This document shows, piece by piece, positions 32,551 through 44,480 of a DNA stretch of 64,000 nt. Every line of letters begins with the position of its first letter. The stretch's first letter is position 1. The position numbers were made by a program, and so were the translations under genes. The notes below the pieces were generated by a model. It was not told where the DNA came from, did not search any database, and was given only the letters and a program-made list of their open reading frames with translations. This DNA comes from Monodelphis domestica (Eukaryota; Chordata; Mammalia; Didelphimorphia; Didelphidae): positions 13,293,255-13,357,254 of the forward strand of contig NC_077232.1 of NCBI RefSeq assembly GCF_027887165.1, written 5' to 3'.

Positions 32551-35500
32551 AAAAAAAAATTTATTTCATTAGATGATTTAGAATAATTTTCCATGATTAC
32601 AAAGCTCATATTCCTTCCCTCCTCTCCTATCATTCCCCTCCCATATATGATGCACAATTTGCCTCGGGTTTCTGCTTCCACAGTTTTGACTCTGAATGTG
32701 GATAGTGGTCTTTCTCGTAGATGGCTCCAAGTTGTTCAGGATTGCTGCATTGAAACTAATGTAGAAGTCCATTACATTCGATTGTACCACAGTGTATCAG
32801 ACTCTGTGTACAACGTTCTGGTTCTGCTCCTTTGGCTCTGCATCGATTACTGGAGGTCATTCCAGTTGTCATGGAGTTCCTCCAGTTTATTATCAACACA
32901 ACACCTTATTATTAATATTTGCACTAGGGTGATCTTTCAGAGTCCACTTTCCCAGTCATAGTCCCCCTGACCCATGTGATCAAGGGTTTGGTTTTCTTCT
33001 GTGTTTCTTTTCCCACAGTTCTTCCTCTGGATGTGGATAGTGTTCTTTCTCATATGTTATTCCAAATAGTTCTGTTTCCTTGCACTGCTACTGGTAGAGA
33101 AGTCCATTACATTTGAATTTACCACAGTGCATCAGTCTCTGTGTACAATGTTCTCCTGGTTCTGCTCCTTTAAGTCTGCATCAATTCCTGGAGGTCTTTT
33201 CCAGTTCACATGGAATGCCTCCACTTTATTATTCCTTTTAGCACAATAGTATTCCATCACCAACATATACCACAATTTGTTCGGCCATTCCCCAATGGAT
33301 GGGCATCCCCTCATTTTCCAATTTTTGGCCACCACAAAGAGAGCAGCTATGAATATTCTTGTACATGTCTTTTTCCTTATTATCTTTTTGGGGTACAAAC
33401 CCAGCAGTGCTATGGCTGGATCAAAGGGCAGACAGTCTTCTGGTGCCTTTTGGGCATAGTTCCAAATTGCCTTCCAGAATGGTTGGATCAATTCACAACT
33501 CCACCAGCAATGCATTAATGTCCCCATTTTGCCACATCCCCTTCAACATTCATTACATTCCTTTGCTGTCATGTTGGCCAATCTGCTAGTTGTGAGGTGA
33601 TACTTCAGAGTTGTTTTGTTTTGTATTTATCTGATTATAAAAGATTTAGAACACTTTTTCATGTGACTATTAATAGTTTTGTTTTCTTCATCTGAAAATT
33701 GCCTATTCATGTCCCTTGCCTATTTATCAACTGGGAAATGGATTGATTTTTTTTTTTGTACAATTGATTTAGTTCATCATAAATTTGAGTGATTAGACCT
33801 TTGTCAGAGGTTTTTGTTATAAAGATTGTTTCCCAATTTGTTGCATCCCTTCTAATTTTGACTACATTGGTTTTGTTTATACAAAACCTTTTTAATTTAA
33901 TGTAATCAAAATGAGCTATTTTGCATTTTGTGATTTTTCCTAAGTCTTGATAGTTCTTAAAATCTTTCCTTTCCCAAAGATCTGACAAGTATACTATTCT
34001 GTGTTTGCTTAATTTACTTATTGTTTCCTTCTTTATGTTCAAGTTATTCACCCATTCTGAGTTTATCTTGGTATAGGGTATGATGTGTTGATCTAAACCT
34101 AATATCTCCCATACTGTCTCCTAATTTTCTCAGCAGTTTTTATCAAATAGTGGATTTTTGTCCCCAAATCTGGGATCTTTGGGCTTGCCATAGAATGCCT
34201 TGCTGAGGTCACTTCCCCCAATTCTATTCCACTGATCCTCCTTTCTGTCTCTTAGTCAGTACCATATGGTTTTGATGATCACTGCTTTATAGTACAGTTT
34301 AAGATCTGGTACTGCTAGGCTACCTTCCTTCGCAGTTTTGTTTTTCATTATTTCCCTTGATATTCTTGATCTTTTGTTCTTCCAAATAAACTTTGTTATT
34401 GTTTTTTCTAATTTTATAAAAAAAAGTTTTTTGGTAGTTTGATGTGTGTGGCCCCAAATAAGTAAATTAGTTTGAGTAGGATTGTCAGTTTTATTATGTT
34501 ATCTCATCCTACCCATGAGCAATTAATGTTTTTCCAATTACTTAGTGCTAGTTTTAATTGTGTGGAGAGTGTTTTGTAGTCATTTTCATATAGTTCCTAT
34601 ATATATCTTGGCAGATAGATTCCTAAGTATTTTTTACTGTCTGTGGTGATTTTAATGGGAATTTCTTTTTCTAACTCTTGTTGCTGAGATGAGTTGGAAG
34701 TATATAGAAATGCTGATGATTTATGTGGGTTTATTTTGTATCCTGCAACTTTGCTAAAGTTATTAACTATTTCCACTAGCTTTTTAGTTGATCCTCTAGG
34801 ATTCCTTAAGTAGACCATCATATCATCTGCAAAGAGTGATAACTTGGTCTCCTCATTGCCTATTTTAATACCGTCAATGTCTTTTTCTTCTCTAATTGCT
34901 ACTGCTAGTGTTTCTAGTACAATGTTAAATAATAAAGGTAATAATGGGCATCCTTGTCTCCTGATCTTATTGGGAATGCTTCTAATTTATCCCTATTTGC
35001 AGATGATGTTTGCCTCTGGTTTTAAATATATATTGTTTATTATTTTTAGAAAAGGCCCATCTATTCCTAAGCTTTCTAATGTTTTCAATAGGAATGGGTG
35101 TTGTATTTTGTTGAAGGCTTTTTCTGCTTCAATTGAGATAATCATGTTATTTTTGTTGGTTTGCTTGTTGATATGGTCAGTTATGTGAATGGTTTTCCTA
35201 ATATTGAACCATCTTTGCATTACTGGTATAAATCCTACCTGAACATAATGAATAACCTTTGTGATCGATCACTTGCTGGAGTCTTTTTGATAGTATTCTA
35301 TTTAAGATTTTTGTATCCATGTTCATTAAGGAGATTGCTCTATAGTTTTATTTCTTTGTTTTTGATCTACCTGGCTTTGGAATCAGTACCATATTTGTGT
35401 CATGAAATGAATTTAGTAAAACTCCTTCTTTGCTTATGATGTCAAATAGTTTTTATAGTATTTGGATTAGCTGTTCTTTGAATTTTTTATAGAATTCACT

Positions 35501-37230
35501 TGTGAATCCATCAGGCCATGGAGATTTTTTCTTAGGCAGTTCTTTGATGGCTTGTTCAATTTATTTTTCTGAGATAGGGTTATTTAAGGATTCTATTTCT
35601 TCTGCTGCTAATCTAGGCAATTTATATTTTTGTAATATTCATCCATATCATCTAGATTGCGATATTTATTGCCATGTAATTGTGCAAAATAATTTTTAAT
35701 GATTGCCTTAATTTCTTCTTCATTCAAAGGTCAGGTCTCCCTTTCATTTTGGATTCTATGAATTTGGTTTTCTTCTTTTCTTTTTTTAAAATTAAACTTA
35801 CCAATACTTTGTCTATTTTATTTGTTTTCTTTTTAAGTACCAGCTTCTAGTTTTGTTTATTCATTCAATAATTTTTTTTACTTTCAATTTTATTAATTTC
35901 TCCTTTAATTATTAGGATCTCTAATTTAGTTTTCATCTGAGGATTTTTAATATTTTTACTTTCTAATTTCTTTAATTTACATGCCCAATTCATTGACCTC
36001 TACCCTCTCTAATTTATTAATATGTGAACTCAAGGATATAAATTTCAACCTAAGTACTGCTTTAGCTGCATCCCATAGATTTTGAAAGAATTTCTCTTCA
36101 TTGTCATTTTCTTCAATGAAATTATTGTTTCTATGATTTGCTCTTTACCTGATTTTGGAGAATCATATTAATTTCTAATTAATTTTTGATTTGCCTCTCC
36201 CTATATCTTTACTAATTATTATTTTTATTGCATTGTGGTCTGAAAAGGTTGCATTTATTATTTCTGCTCTTTTGCATTTTTTGCAATGTTTTTATGCCCT
36301 GGTATATGGTCAGTCTTTGTGAATGTACCATATACTACTGAAAAGAAGGTGTATTCCTTTTTGTCCATATTTATTTTCCTCCTCATATCAACTAACTCTA
36401 ATTTTTCTAAGATTTCATTTATTTCCCCTACCTCTTTCTTATTTATTTTTTGGATTGATTTATCTAGTTCTAGAGGAAGGTTCAGATCTCCCACTAGTAT
36501 AGTTTTTCTATCTTTTTCATTCTTGAGCTTCACTAATTTCTCCTTTAAAAAATTGGATGCTATGCAATTTGGTGCATACATGTTGAGCACTGATATTTCC
36601 TCATTATCTATACTGCCTTTATCAGGATGTAATTAACTTCCCTATCTCTTTTAACTAGATCTATTTTTACTTTGTCTTTGTCAGATATCATGATTGTAAC
36701 TCCTGCCTTGTTTTCATCTGATACCCAATACATTTTGCGCCATCTGCATACCTTTACCCTATGCATAACTACCTTCCTCATGTGTATTTCTTGTAGACAA
36801 CATATGGTAGGATTTTGGTTTCTGATCCACACTGCTATTTACTTCTGCTTCATAGGTGAGTTTATTTTATTCATATTCAAAGTTATGATTACTACTTGTG
36901 TATTTCCCAACATTTTCTTTTTCTCTCCTTGCTCAGCTCTTTCCTCTTTCATTATTTCCTTCTTTATCAATATTCTGTTTTTAATCAGTCCCCCTAATCC
37001 CTATCCTTATTTTACTTTCCTTTCTCTCCTCTCCCTTCATATTCCTCTCTAATTTTCTTTTGGGGTCTTTTTAAGCTACCCCACACACTCCCCGCCCTTG
37101 AATTACTTCCCTCCCCACCCTTCCTTTCTGCCCCTCCCTTTTTATTCCCCTTTTATTATTTAAAGTCTATTAAATTATCTTCTTCCTCTTCCCCCCACCC
37201 CCTTTTTTGGTATTTGTGGTTTCCTTTTGC
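32551..37230 (-). mobile_element. 5'-truncated L1 with duplicated 3' end
   Basis: T-rich left end is the antisense poly(A). Then 3' UTR, ORF2 C-terminus (33132-33527, with MGTLMHCWWSCELIQPFW), reverse transcriptase parts (34597-34821 downstream of FADDM; 34993-35220 with the AFNKIQHPF block) and endonuclease (36258-36832, with GDLN and TDHI motifs). It breaks off in the polypurine inter-ORF spacer, so ORF1 and the 5' UTR are missing. Multiple frameshifts. About 32641-32895 and 32980-33215 are a tandem duplication of the 3' UTR/ORF2 end. Confidence 0.9.
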
Positions 37231-37449
37231 CCAATTATATGCTCATATTCAAAGTGAAATGTAAGTGAAATTGTTTGTGGGAAAAAAATCCATATTTGAC
37301 AAAATTGCTGGGAAAACTGGAAAGTAGTTTAGCAGAAATGAGGTATAATCAACAGCTAACACCATATTGAAAGATATGGTAAAACTGATTTAGATAAACA
37401 TGATAACACAAGCTAAATCAGGTAGCATGGAAAACTTTACCTATCAGAT

Positions 37450-38425
37450 CTATGTATAAGTGAAGAATCTATGGCCAAACAAGATATAGAGCATTATGAT
37501 ATGTAAAATTGATAATATTGATTATATCAAAATAAAATGATTTCAAAGAAATGGGGTGAATATAACTAGGATGAAGAGGAAAGCAGCAAAGTGGGTGGGG
37601 GAAATTTACAGCAGATTTCTCTGATAAAGAACTTTTTTCCTGAAATATTTAGAGCACTAAGTCATTTCTAAGAATACCAATCATTCCCCAATTCATAAAT
37701 GATCAAAGGATATGAACATGTAATTTTCAGATGTAGGAATTAAAGCTGTAGATAAATATCTGAATACTACTCTTAAATTACTATTATTAAAGAAATGCAA
37801 ATTAGAGCAAATGTGAGCTACCCCTTCACACCTTCCAGATACTAATATGACAGAAAAGAAATATGACAAATGTTGGAGCATATTTGGAAAAATTGGGACA
37901 CTAACACTCTTATTGTTATTTTGAATTGTTCTAACCCCTCTAGAGAAGAATTTGAAGCTGTATCCAAGGAGTTGTAAAACTATACCTATTGTTTTACCCA
38001 GCAATATCATGATTCTGTCTATTACCTAATGAGATCAAAGGAAGAGAATAAAGGACCTTTACATACCAAAATATTAAAGAAACTCTTTTTTGTGATTGCA
38101 AAAAATTGGAAATGAAAGGATTGCCTATCAAATGGGAAATGGCTGAATAAATTGGGCTATATGATTTTGATGGAATCCTATAGGGGTATAAGAAATGATG
38201 AGTAGGATGCTTTTAGAAAATCCCAGGATGATTAGTGGGAATGATGCAGAATGAAGCGAGCAGAAACTGGAGAATATTTTTATAGTAGTTTATAGAAATA
38301 TTAGCAACATTGATGGTAAAGTGTGTATGACAACTACTCTCAGAAATACAATGCTTCATGGTAATCTATAAGAAGAAAATTTCCTCATTTCTATTAGTTT
38401 AAGAATCTCTTTAGTTTGATACCTT
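37450..38425 (+). mobile_element. Old L1 ORF2 3' end, sense (first half)
   Basis: Sense L1-like sequence: 'attgcaaaaaattggaaatg', 'aaatggctgaataaattggg', 'atgcagaatgaagcgagcag'. It stops abruptly at about 38425 and its 3' UTR resumes at about 42819, because an LTR plus another L1 were inserted. Confidence 0.7.
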
Positions 38426-38971
38426 GTAACACTGTGATTTGAGAGTAAGAATTTAGTCTCATGCAAATATCTGTGTATATAACCAGATTAGGCAAGTAGT
38501 TATAGGATACTAAGTGGGTAATTAAAGTTATTAAGTTATTTATATTGTTAGAATAATTTTAAGTGTATTATATTAATCATAAGTGAGTTATTATGTTAAT
38601 CCATTCACAAGGTACTCTGAGCAAGGTAGCTCACACAGGAACCAGGGGATCACCTGAAGGCTCTGGAGCTCTAGAAACCCCAGCTCCAGAAGGAGCTCCA
38701 GAAACCCTGATAGCTCTTTGAAGCTCCTCAGAGCTCAGGAAATCACCTTCTACACCTCTTGGAGGCCTCCTGAAGGGGCCAGGGAAATGTGGAGTTTAGG
38801 GGTAAGGATGGGGTTAGGTACAGACAGGAAACTATAAAAGCACGTGCAATTTGCAAAGTGGTGCTCCAGATTTTGAACTGGGAGGAAACCTGCAGACTTC
38901 TGGCCATGTGATTTCTTTGTCACAATAAAGCCAGATCTTTACTCAGAAGGGTCTTTCAGCATCTAATTTTT
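38426..38971 (+). mobile_element. LTR inserted in the old L1, itself interrupted
   Basis: Non-L1 sequence with a TATA box (actataaaag, 38831-38840) and polyadenylation signal AATAAA (38924-38929), spaced about 90 bp apart as in an LTR. The start is uncertain (TGTAACAC at about 38426, or TGTTAGAA near 38549). The 3' end (TTTTTACA) lies beyond the younger L1 at 42811-42818. Confidence 0.55.
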
Positions 38972-39417
38972 TTAATTTTATAATATTTTATTTGATCATT
39001 TCCATGCATTATTCATTAAAGATAAAGACCATTTTCTTCCCCCCCCACCGTAGCCTACGCATGATTCCACTGGGTATCACATGTGTTCTTGATTCGAACC
39101 CATTGCCATGTTGTTAATATTTGCATTAGAGTGTTCGTTTACAGTCTCTCCTCTGTCATGTCCCCTCAACCACTGTCGTCAGGCAGTTACTTTTCCTCGG
39201 TGTTTCTTGAAGACAACATATGGTAGGGTTTTGGATTCTAATCCATTCTGCTATTCGTCTATGTTTTATGGGTGAGTTCATCCCATTCATGTTCAAAGTT
39301 TTGACTGTCACTTGTGGACTCCCTGGCATTTTGATATCCTTCCCTAATTCTAACCTTTCTTCTTCAGCTCTACCTTTTACTCCAGTGATTTACTTTAAAT
39401 CAGTCCCCCTTACCAAG

Positions 39418-40818
39418 CTATCATTCTTTGCAGATGACATGATGATCTACTTAAAGAATCCTAGAAATTCAACCAAAAAGCTAATTGAAATAATCAACAA
39501 CTTTAGCAAAGTTGCAGGATACAAAATAAACCCACATAAGTCATCAGCTTATCTATATATCTCCAACACAGCTCAGCAGCAAGAACTAGAAAGAGAAAGC
39601 CCATTCAAAATCACCTTAGACAAAATAAAATACCTAGGAATCTACCTCCCGAGACAAACACAGGAACTATATGAACATAACCACAAAACACTCACAACTA
39701 AAACTAGACTTGAGCAATTGGAAAAAACATTAACTGCTCATGGGTAGGACAAGCCAATATAATAAAAATGACCATCCTACCCAAACTTATTTATCTATTT
39801 AGTGCCATACCCATGGAACTCCCAAAAAATTTCTTTACTGATTTGGAAAAAACCATGACAAAGTTCATTTGGAATAACAAAAGATCAAGGATATCCAGGG
39901 AAATAATGAAAAAAAAACACAAATGAGGGGGGCCTTGCAGTCCCAGACCTCAAACTATATTATAAAGCAGCAGTCATCAAAACAATTTGGTACTGGCTAA
40001 GAGACAGAAAGGAGGATCAGTGGAATAGACTGGGGGCAAGTGACCTCAGCCAGACAGTATACAATAAACCCAAAGATCCCAGGTTTTGGGACAAAAATTC
40101 ACTATTCCATAAAAACTGCTGGGAAAATTGGAAGACAGTGTGGGAGAGATTAGGAATTGATCAACACCTGACACCCTACACCAAGATAAATTCAAAATGG
40201 GTGAAAGACTTAAACATAAAGAAGGAAACCATAAGTAAATTGGGTAAACACAGAATAGTATACATGTCAGACCTTTGGGAGGGGAAAGACTTTAAAACCA
40301 AGCAAGATATAGAAAGAATCACAAAATGAAAAATAAATAATTTCAACTACATCAAATTAAAAGGCTTTTGTACAAACAAAACCAATGTAACTAAAATCAG
40401 AAGGAAAACAACAAATTGGGAAAAAATCTTCATAAAAACCTCTGACAAAGGTTTAATTACTCAAATTTATAAAGAACTAAATCAATTGTACAAAAAATCA
40501 AGCCATTGCCCAATTGATAAATGGGCAAGGGACATGGATAGGCAGTTTTCAATAAAGAAATCAAAACTATTAGTAAGCACATGAAGAAGTGTTCTAAATC
40601 TCTTATAATCAGAGAGATGCAAATCAAAACAACTCTGAGGTATCACCTCACACCTAGCAGATTGGCTAACATGACAGCTATGGAAAGTAGTGAATGCTGG
40701 AGGGGATGTGGCAAAGTAGGGACATTAATTCATTGCTGATGGAGTTGTGAACTGATCCAGCCATTCTGGAGGGCAATTTGGAACTATGCCCAAAGGACAA
40801 TAAAAGACTGTCTGCCCT
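39418..40818 (+). pseudogene. Inverted L1 ORF2 segment (reverse transcriptase to C-terminus)
   Basis: Opens at the catalytic FADD motif of reverse transcriptase (39424-39447), continues through [17 protein letters not shown] and [18 protein letters not shown], and later VWERLGIDQHLTPYTKIN (from 40138). Stops at 39745 and elsewhere break it. Orientation is opposite to the rest of the host L1. Confidence 0.85.
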
Positions 40819-40819
40819 T

Positions 40820-41553
40820 TGGATTCTTTCAATCTCTACTTTCCCCTCTTGTTCTAGGATCTCGGGACAGTTTTCCTGGATAATTTCCTCTAGTATCATG
40901 TCCAGGCTTTTTCTTTTGTCGTGGTCTTCTGGTAGTCCAATTATTCTTAAATTGTCTCTTCTTGAACGATTTTCTAAATCATCTGTTTTGTGAATGAGAT
41001 GCTTCACATTATCCTCAATTTTTTCATTCTTTTTGTTTTGTTTTATAGTGTCCTGCTGCCTTGTGAGGTCACTTGATTCTAGTTGTTTTACTCTGGTTCT
41101 TAAAGATTGGATTTCATCTCTGGCTTTTTGGTCATCTTTTTCCTTCTGGTCTGATTTTCTTTGAAGATTGTCTTTCATCCTCTTTACCTCGTCTTTCATC
41201 TCCTTTGACTCATCTTTCATCTCCTTTGCCTCATTTTCCAGCTGGATGATTTTGGCTTTCAGGACACTATTTTCTTGTTTTAGTTCAAGTGCCTCTGTTT
41301 CCAGATGACTTATCTTAATTTTTAAGTTCTTTTCCCAATTGTCTTCAGTCTCTCTTAGTTGTGTTTTGAGTTCTTCCACAGCCTGTATCCAATTTGCTGG
41401 GATTTCTGATTTATTGTTTGCTGATCTCTCCCCCTCTGTTCCATTTGCTGAGTAGTAGCTGTCTATTGTAGTTTCTTTCTTCTGTTTCTGTTGTTTGTTC
41501 AAATTCACCCCTTCTTTCCTCCCCGTATTTGTCTGTGCTTTTGTTCCTCTCAT
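40820..41553 (-). pseudogene. L1 ORF1 N-terminal half, fused to antisense ORF2
   Basis: Encodes the L1 ORF1 nucleic-acid-binding protein: a Lys/Gln-rich N-terminus, a long coiled coil with heptads (residues about 60-190, with the repeat KEMKDESKEMKDEVKRMKD) and the start of the RRM domain (RRDNLRIIGLPEDHDK). It breaks at VEIERIQR, after which the frame continues for about 45 codons into the antisense of the inverted ORF2 segment (stop at 40678). The RRM and C-terminal domain are lost. Confidence 0.85.
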
Positions 41554-41889
41554 TTTTTTTGGATGGGCACTTCTATTGGTCTCCCCTCTTGGTGCTTTAA
41601 CAGAATATCTCTTGGTGTAATCTCTGGGGGAGGGTTGTTGGGGGTTTGAGCTTTCCTGCCCTATGGAGGCTTTTGATTGGCTTAAAGTCCAGCAGTCAAT
41701 GAGGATGGGTGGGGAGCCTGGGCTTGCCTGCGTTCTGGAGACTTTTGATGGGATTGAGTTCAGCTTAGTTTGCTGGGTTTACTCTGAGTTTTAAACTTCC
41801 TGAATGGCTGGAGCAAATATGGAGGATCTCCAAAGCTCTGGCCAGGCTGCCAGGTCTATGCTCCTTCTAGGCTGCCATCTTGACTTGGC

Positions 41890-42500
41890 CTCTAGGTTTC
41901 TGTTTTTTCAGAAGACCCTGCTCTCTAAGGGGGAGGTGCATGGCCTCCCTGGGCTTTGAGGGATCCTGATGGGATTAGGTTCACCTGGTTTGGGCCAAAT
42001 GAGCCCTGAAGCAATAAAACCTCCTCCTCCATAATCTGTGTTGAATGCCTGGAGACTGGCCTAGGTTGTTATCAAGTTAAGCCCTTCTGGGGCACTGAGG
42101 TTTTTGTTCTTTCAGAAGCTCTGAGGGCTCCTGATGGGATTAGGTTCAGGTGGTGTGGGTCAAATGATCCCTGAGCCAAAGAAAAGAGGAAAAAAAAGAA
42201 AAAAAAACCAACCTCCTCTTCCACAGTCTGTGTTGAATGCCCGGAGACTGGCCCAGGTTATTTTCAAGATACACTCTTTGGAGCAACCCCTTTGCTGGCT
42301 CTGAGTTTTCTGTCCTTTCAGTAGCTCTAAGTGCTCCTGATGGAATTGGGTTCAGCTGGTGCCCTAAAGCTGGGACCTCCCTTGAGACTCAGATGGAAGG
42401 ACCCAGCCAGGGTGCTACAGGCTTCCCCCTTTTCTCTATGTTTCCCTGCCATCTGTGTTGGGTGCCCCGGAGACTTGCTCAGGTTGCTTTCAAGGTGAGT
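41890..42500 (-). repeat. Tandem monomers in the L1 5' UTR
   Basis: Three diverged tandem units of about 165-220 bp. The landmark 'ctcctgatgggattaggttc' recurs near 41963, 42128 and 42333, and 'ctgtgttgaatgcc.ggagac' near 42039, 42229 and 42451. The middle unit carries an extra A-rich insertion (about 42180-42212). A more degenerate unit may lie at 41650-41760. L1 5' UTR monomers act as promoters in mouse. Confidence 0.75.
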
Positions 42501-42818
42501 CCTCAGAGCCCTGAGGTTCCGGCTGCTGCCGTGGGCTCAGCACTCTGGGTTGGGGGGAGATGGGTCCTGGGACCTTCCTTCTGCCTACCCCTTAGATCCG
42601 AGTAATCTAGGGTTCTGGCTTTTGGGGTGCGGTACCTTTTGATTCAGGTCCAGGAGGAGGTTTCCCCAGTTCTATCCTGTTGTTCAGCTTGAATTTCGGT
42701 GTCTTAGGAGCACTCGGTTTGTGATCGGTAAGGAAGGGTTCCCGAGGTCTGAACTTTCGCTGCTTCTATGCCGCCATCTTGACCGGAAGTTCCAACTCCT
42801 CAGCATCTAATTTTTACA

Positions 42819-43100
42819 AATATTATCTTTCTACAGAAATGGAAGAGATAGGATATAAACATACTCAGACATAATTAAAAACATACTTAAAATTTTTGAT
42901 ATTCTTGGTTTTTTGGTCTGGGTTTTCTTTTGCAACATGGCTTGAGTGGAAAAATTTCATGTGACTATATGACTATATATATAGTCACGTAATATATATA
43001 TAAAATCTAAAAAGGGGGAGGGAAGTTGGAACCAGGAATTATTACAAATGTTAAAAACTTTTGTTTACATAAAATTAATTACAATTCAATTAAATTAAAT
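42819..43100 (+). mobile_element. Old L1 3' UTR, sense (second half)
   Basis: Continues the L1 broken at 38425: 'ttttttggtctgggttttct', 'tttgcaacatggc', 'gggggagggaagttggaacc', 'gttaaaaacttttgtttaca'. This motif order is an L1 3' UTR in sense. Confidence 0.6.
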
Positions 43101-43639
43101 GCAAAAATCCAAACCCAACCAAAGCAAAACAAGCAGAGTTGAACCAATCCAGTGAAAGTACCATTTCAGCATAATCCTTCACACATAGAAATTCCTTCTG
43201 AATGGGTGATGTCCTTAGTTTATAATTAAGAAAACTAATGGACTAAGCCCTTGATCAGAACAGATTTAGGTGATGATTATTCTATCTCACTGATGATATC
43301 CAAGATGAAACGGGGAAAAGGATCACACATATAACCTAATAATAATGTCCATGTTTCATCTTGTATTGTTTGTCTTGAATATAATTTTAGATATTCATAA
43401 AATCATGCATTCATGTAATAGTTTATATGTTTTTCATACTGAGTTTTTTTTTTTTTTTTTGTATTGGAGCTAGACCTGTTTGGTAGTACTTTTGCTTCCT
43501 TTGCTATTTGGTTTAATATGTTGTTTATTAGGTCATCCTATATTATTGCCTATATCCTATATCATTGCCTATATTATTCTATCATAACATGTAATACAAT
43601 AACAACAACAGCAGGAGCAGCTTCGACAACAATAATAGG
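43101..43639. other. AT-rich sequence, no gene
   Basis: Includes a T-run (about 43446-43460). A 94-codon frame at 43464-43748 is AT-driven and overlaps a MIR; it is not called. Confidence 0.4.
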
Positions 43640-43810
43640 TTTGGATAGTATTTTAAGCTTTGCAAAGGATTTTATAAATGTTGATATATTTGAGCCCCAC
43701 AGTAGCCTTGGGAACCAGGTGCCATTATTATTCCTTTTTTATAGATGAAGAAAGTGAAGACCAGTGTCGTCTGTCCAGTGTACCACCAAGCTACCTAGAT
43801 CCTAGCTCTA
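43640..43810 (+). repeat. MIR-type SINE, 3' part
   Basis: Contains 'aagctttgcaaaggatttta', 'ccccacagtagccttgggaa', 'ggtgccattattattccttt', 'tagatgaagaaagtgaagac'. Confidence 0.7.
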
Positions 43811-43889
43811 AGCCTCCTCTTCCAACCCCCACCAGATGCTGGACAATTGATGGTGGAGGTAAAAAAAAAATATCCAGATGGGAGTATAA

Positions 43890-44480
43890 CTAGGTTATAA
43901 ACAATTTGGGGGGGTGTATGGGGTGCTCAGGGAGGAGTAATATCTTTGGTATGGAGGGCTTCTCGTGCCCTCCTAGGGCAGCTCTCCATCCTCTGACCCT
44001 CACCAGACACCCAGCTCTCACTTGTGGCTCCCAGTAGCTGCTAGCATGCAGCAGCGGCCACACCCCGGGCAACGGCTTCGACAGGCCGGCTAAACCTTGT
44101 GAGGGTAGCCATTGGGTCATCGACCCCTGGTGAACCAGGGCTTTGCTCACCAAGCATGTGAAGACTGCTTCGGCGGAACAGGTGGAAGAAACCAATAAGA
44201 AGGTTCAACAACTGAGATGGCGACGCAGCAAGGCACTGTGGAGTGCTCAGGGCATGTTGGAGCACAAAAGACAACACGGCCACCCAATGCAGCTGAGGAG
44301 TCTCCAGGTGTAACGATTTTTCGTGCCCCTGGACCCAGGATTCCAACGCCGAGAGAGTGGGACTGTCTCTGTACATCGACTTTTCCACTTAAATCTTCAT
44401 GCACAAGTGTCTTTGTGCACAAAAACGCACAAAGACAATCGTCATCCTCGGTTACCGAGAGACTACTACCATTAGGTCAT
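43890..44480 (+). mobile_element. GC-rich RTE/BovB-like retroposon fragment
   Basis: Stands out as a GC-rich block with CpGs. Motifs 'ctgctagcatgcagcagcgg', 'ccgggcaacggcttcgacag', 'catcgacccctggtgaacca' and the end 'gttaccgagagactactacc' are ones I associate with RTE-type LINEs and the SINEs derived from them. Open frames on the minus strand (43890-44422) are not supported as genes. Confidence 0.45.

Larger units (their letters stand above)
38972..42799 (-). mobile_element. Rearranged L1 with internal inversion and target-site duplications
   Basis: Flanked by the 16-bp repeat TCAGCATCTAATTTTT (38956-38971 and 42800-42815). Read on the minus strand from right to left: 5' UTR with monomers (42799-41560), ORF1 N-terminus and coiled coil (41553-40820), an inverted ORF2 segment running in plus orientation (about 39418-40818, with FADDMMIYLK to the CWW-type C-terminal region), the ORF2 N-terminus (about 39415-39207) and a 3' UTR (39205-38972). 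Confidence 0.85.

Noticed and set aside
36286-37052. Hydrophobic plus-strand ORFs over the L1s (also at 34844-35439, 32593-32961)
   Set aside because: Antisense shadows of the L1 ORF2, where A-rich coding sequence reads as Phe/Leu/Ile-rich on the other strand.
42237-42605. 122-codon plus-strand frame
   Set aside because: Antisense of the L1 5' UTR monomers; not a separate gene.
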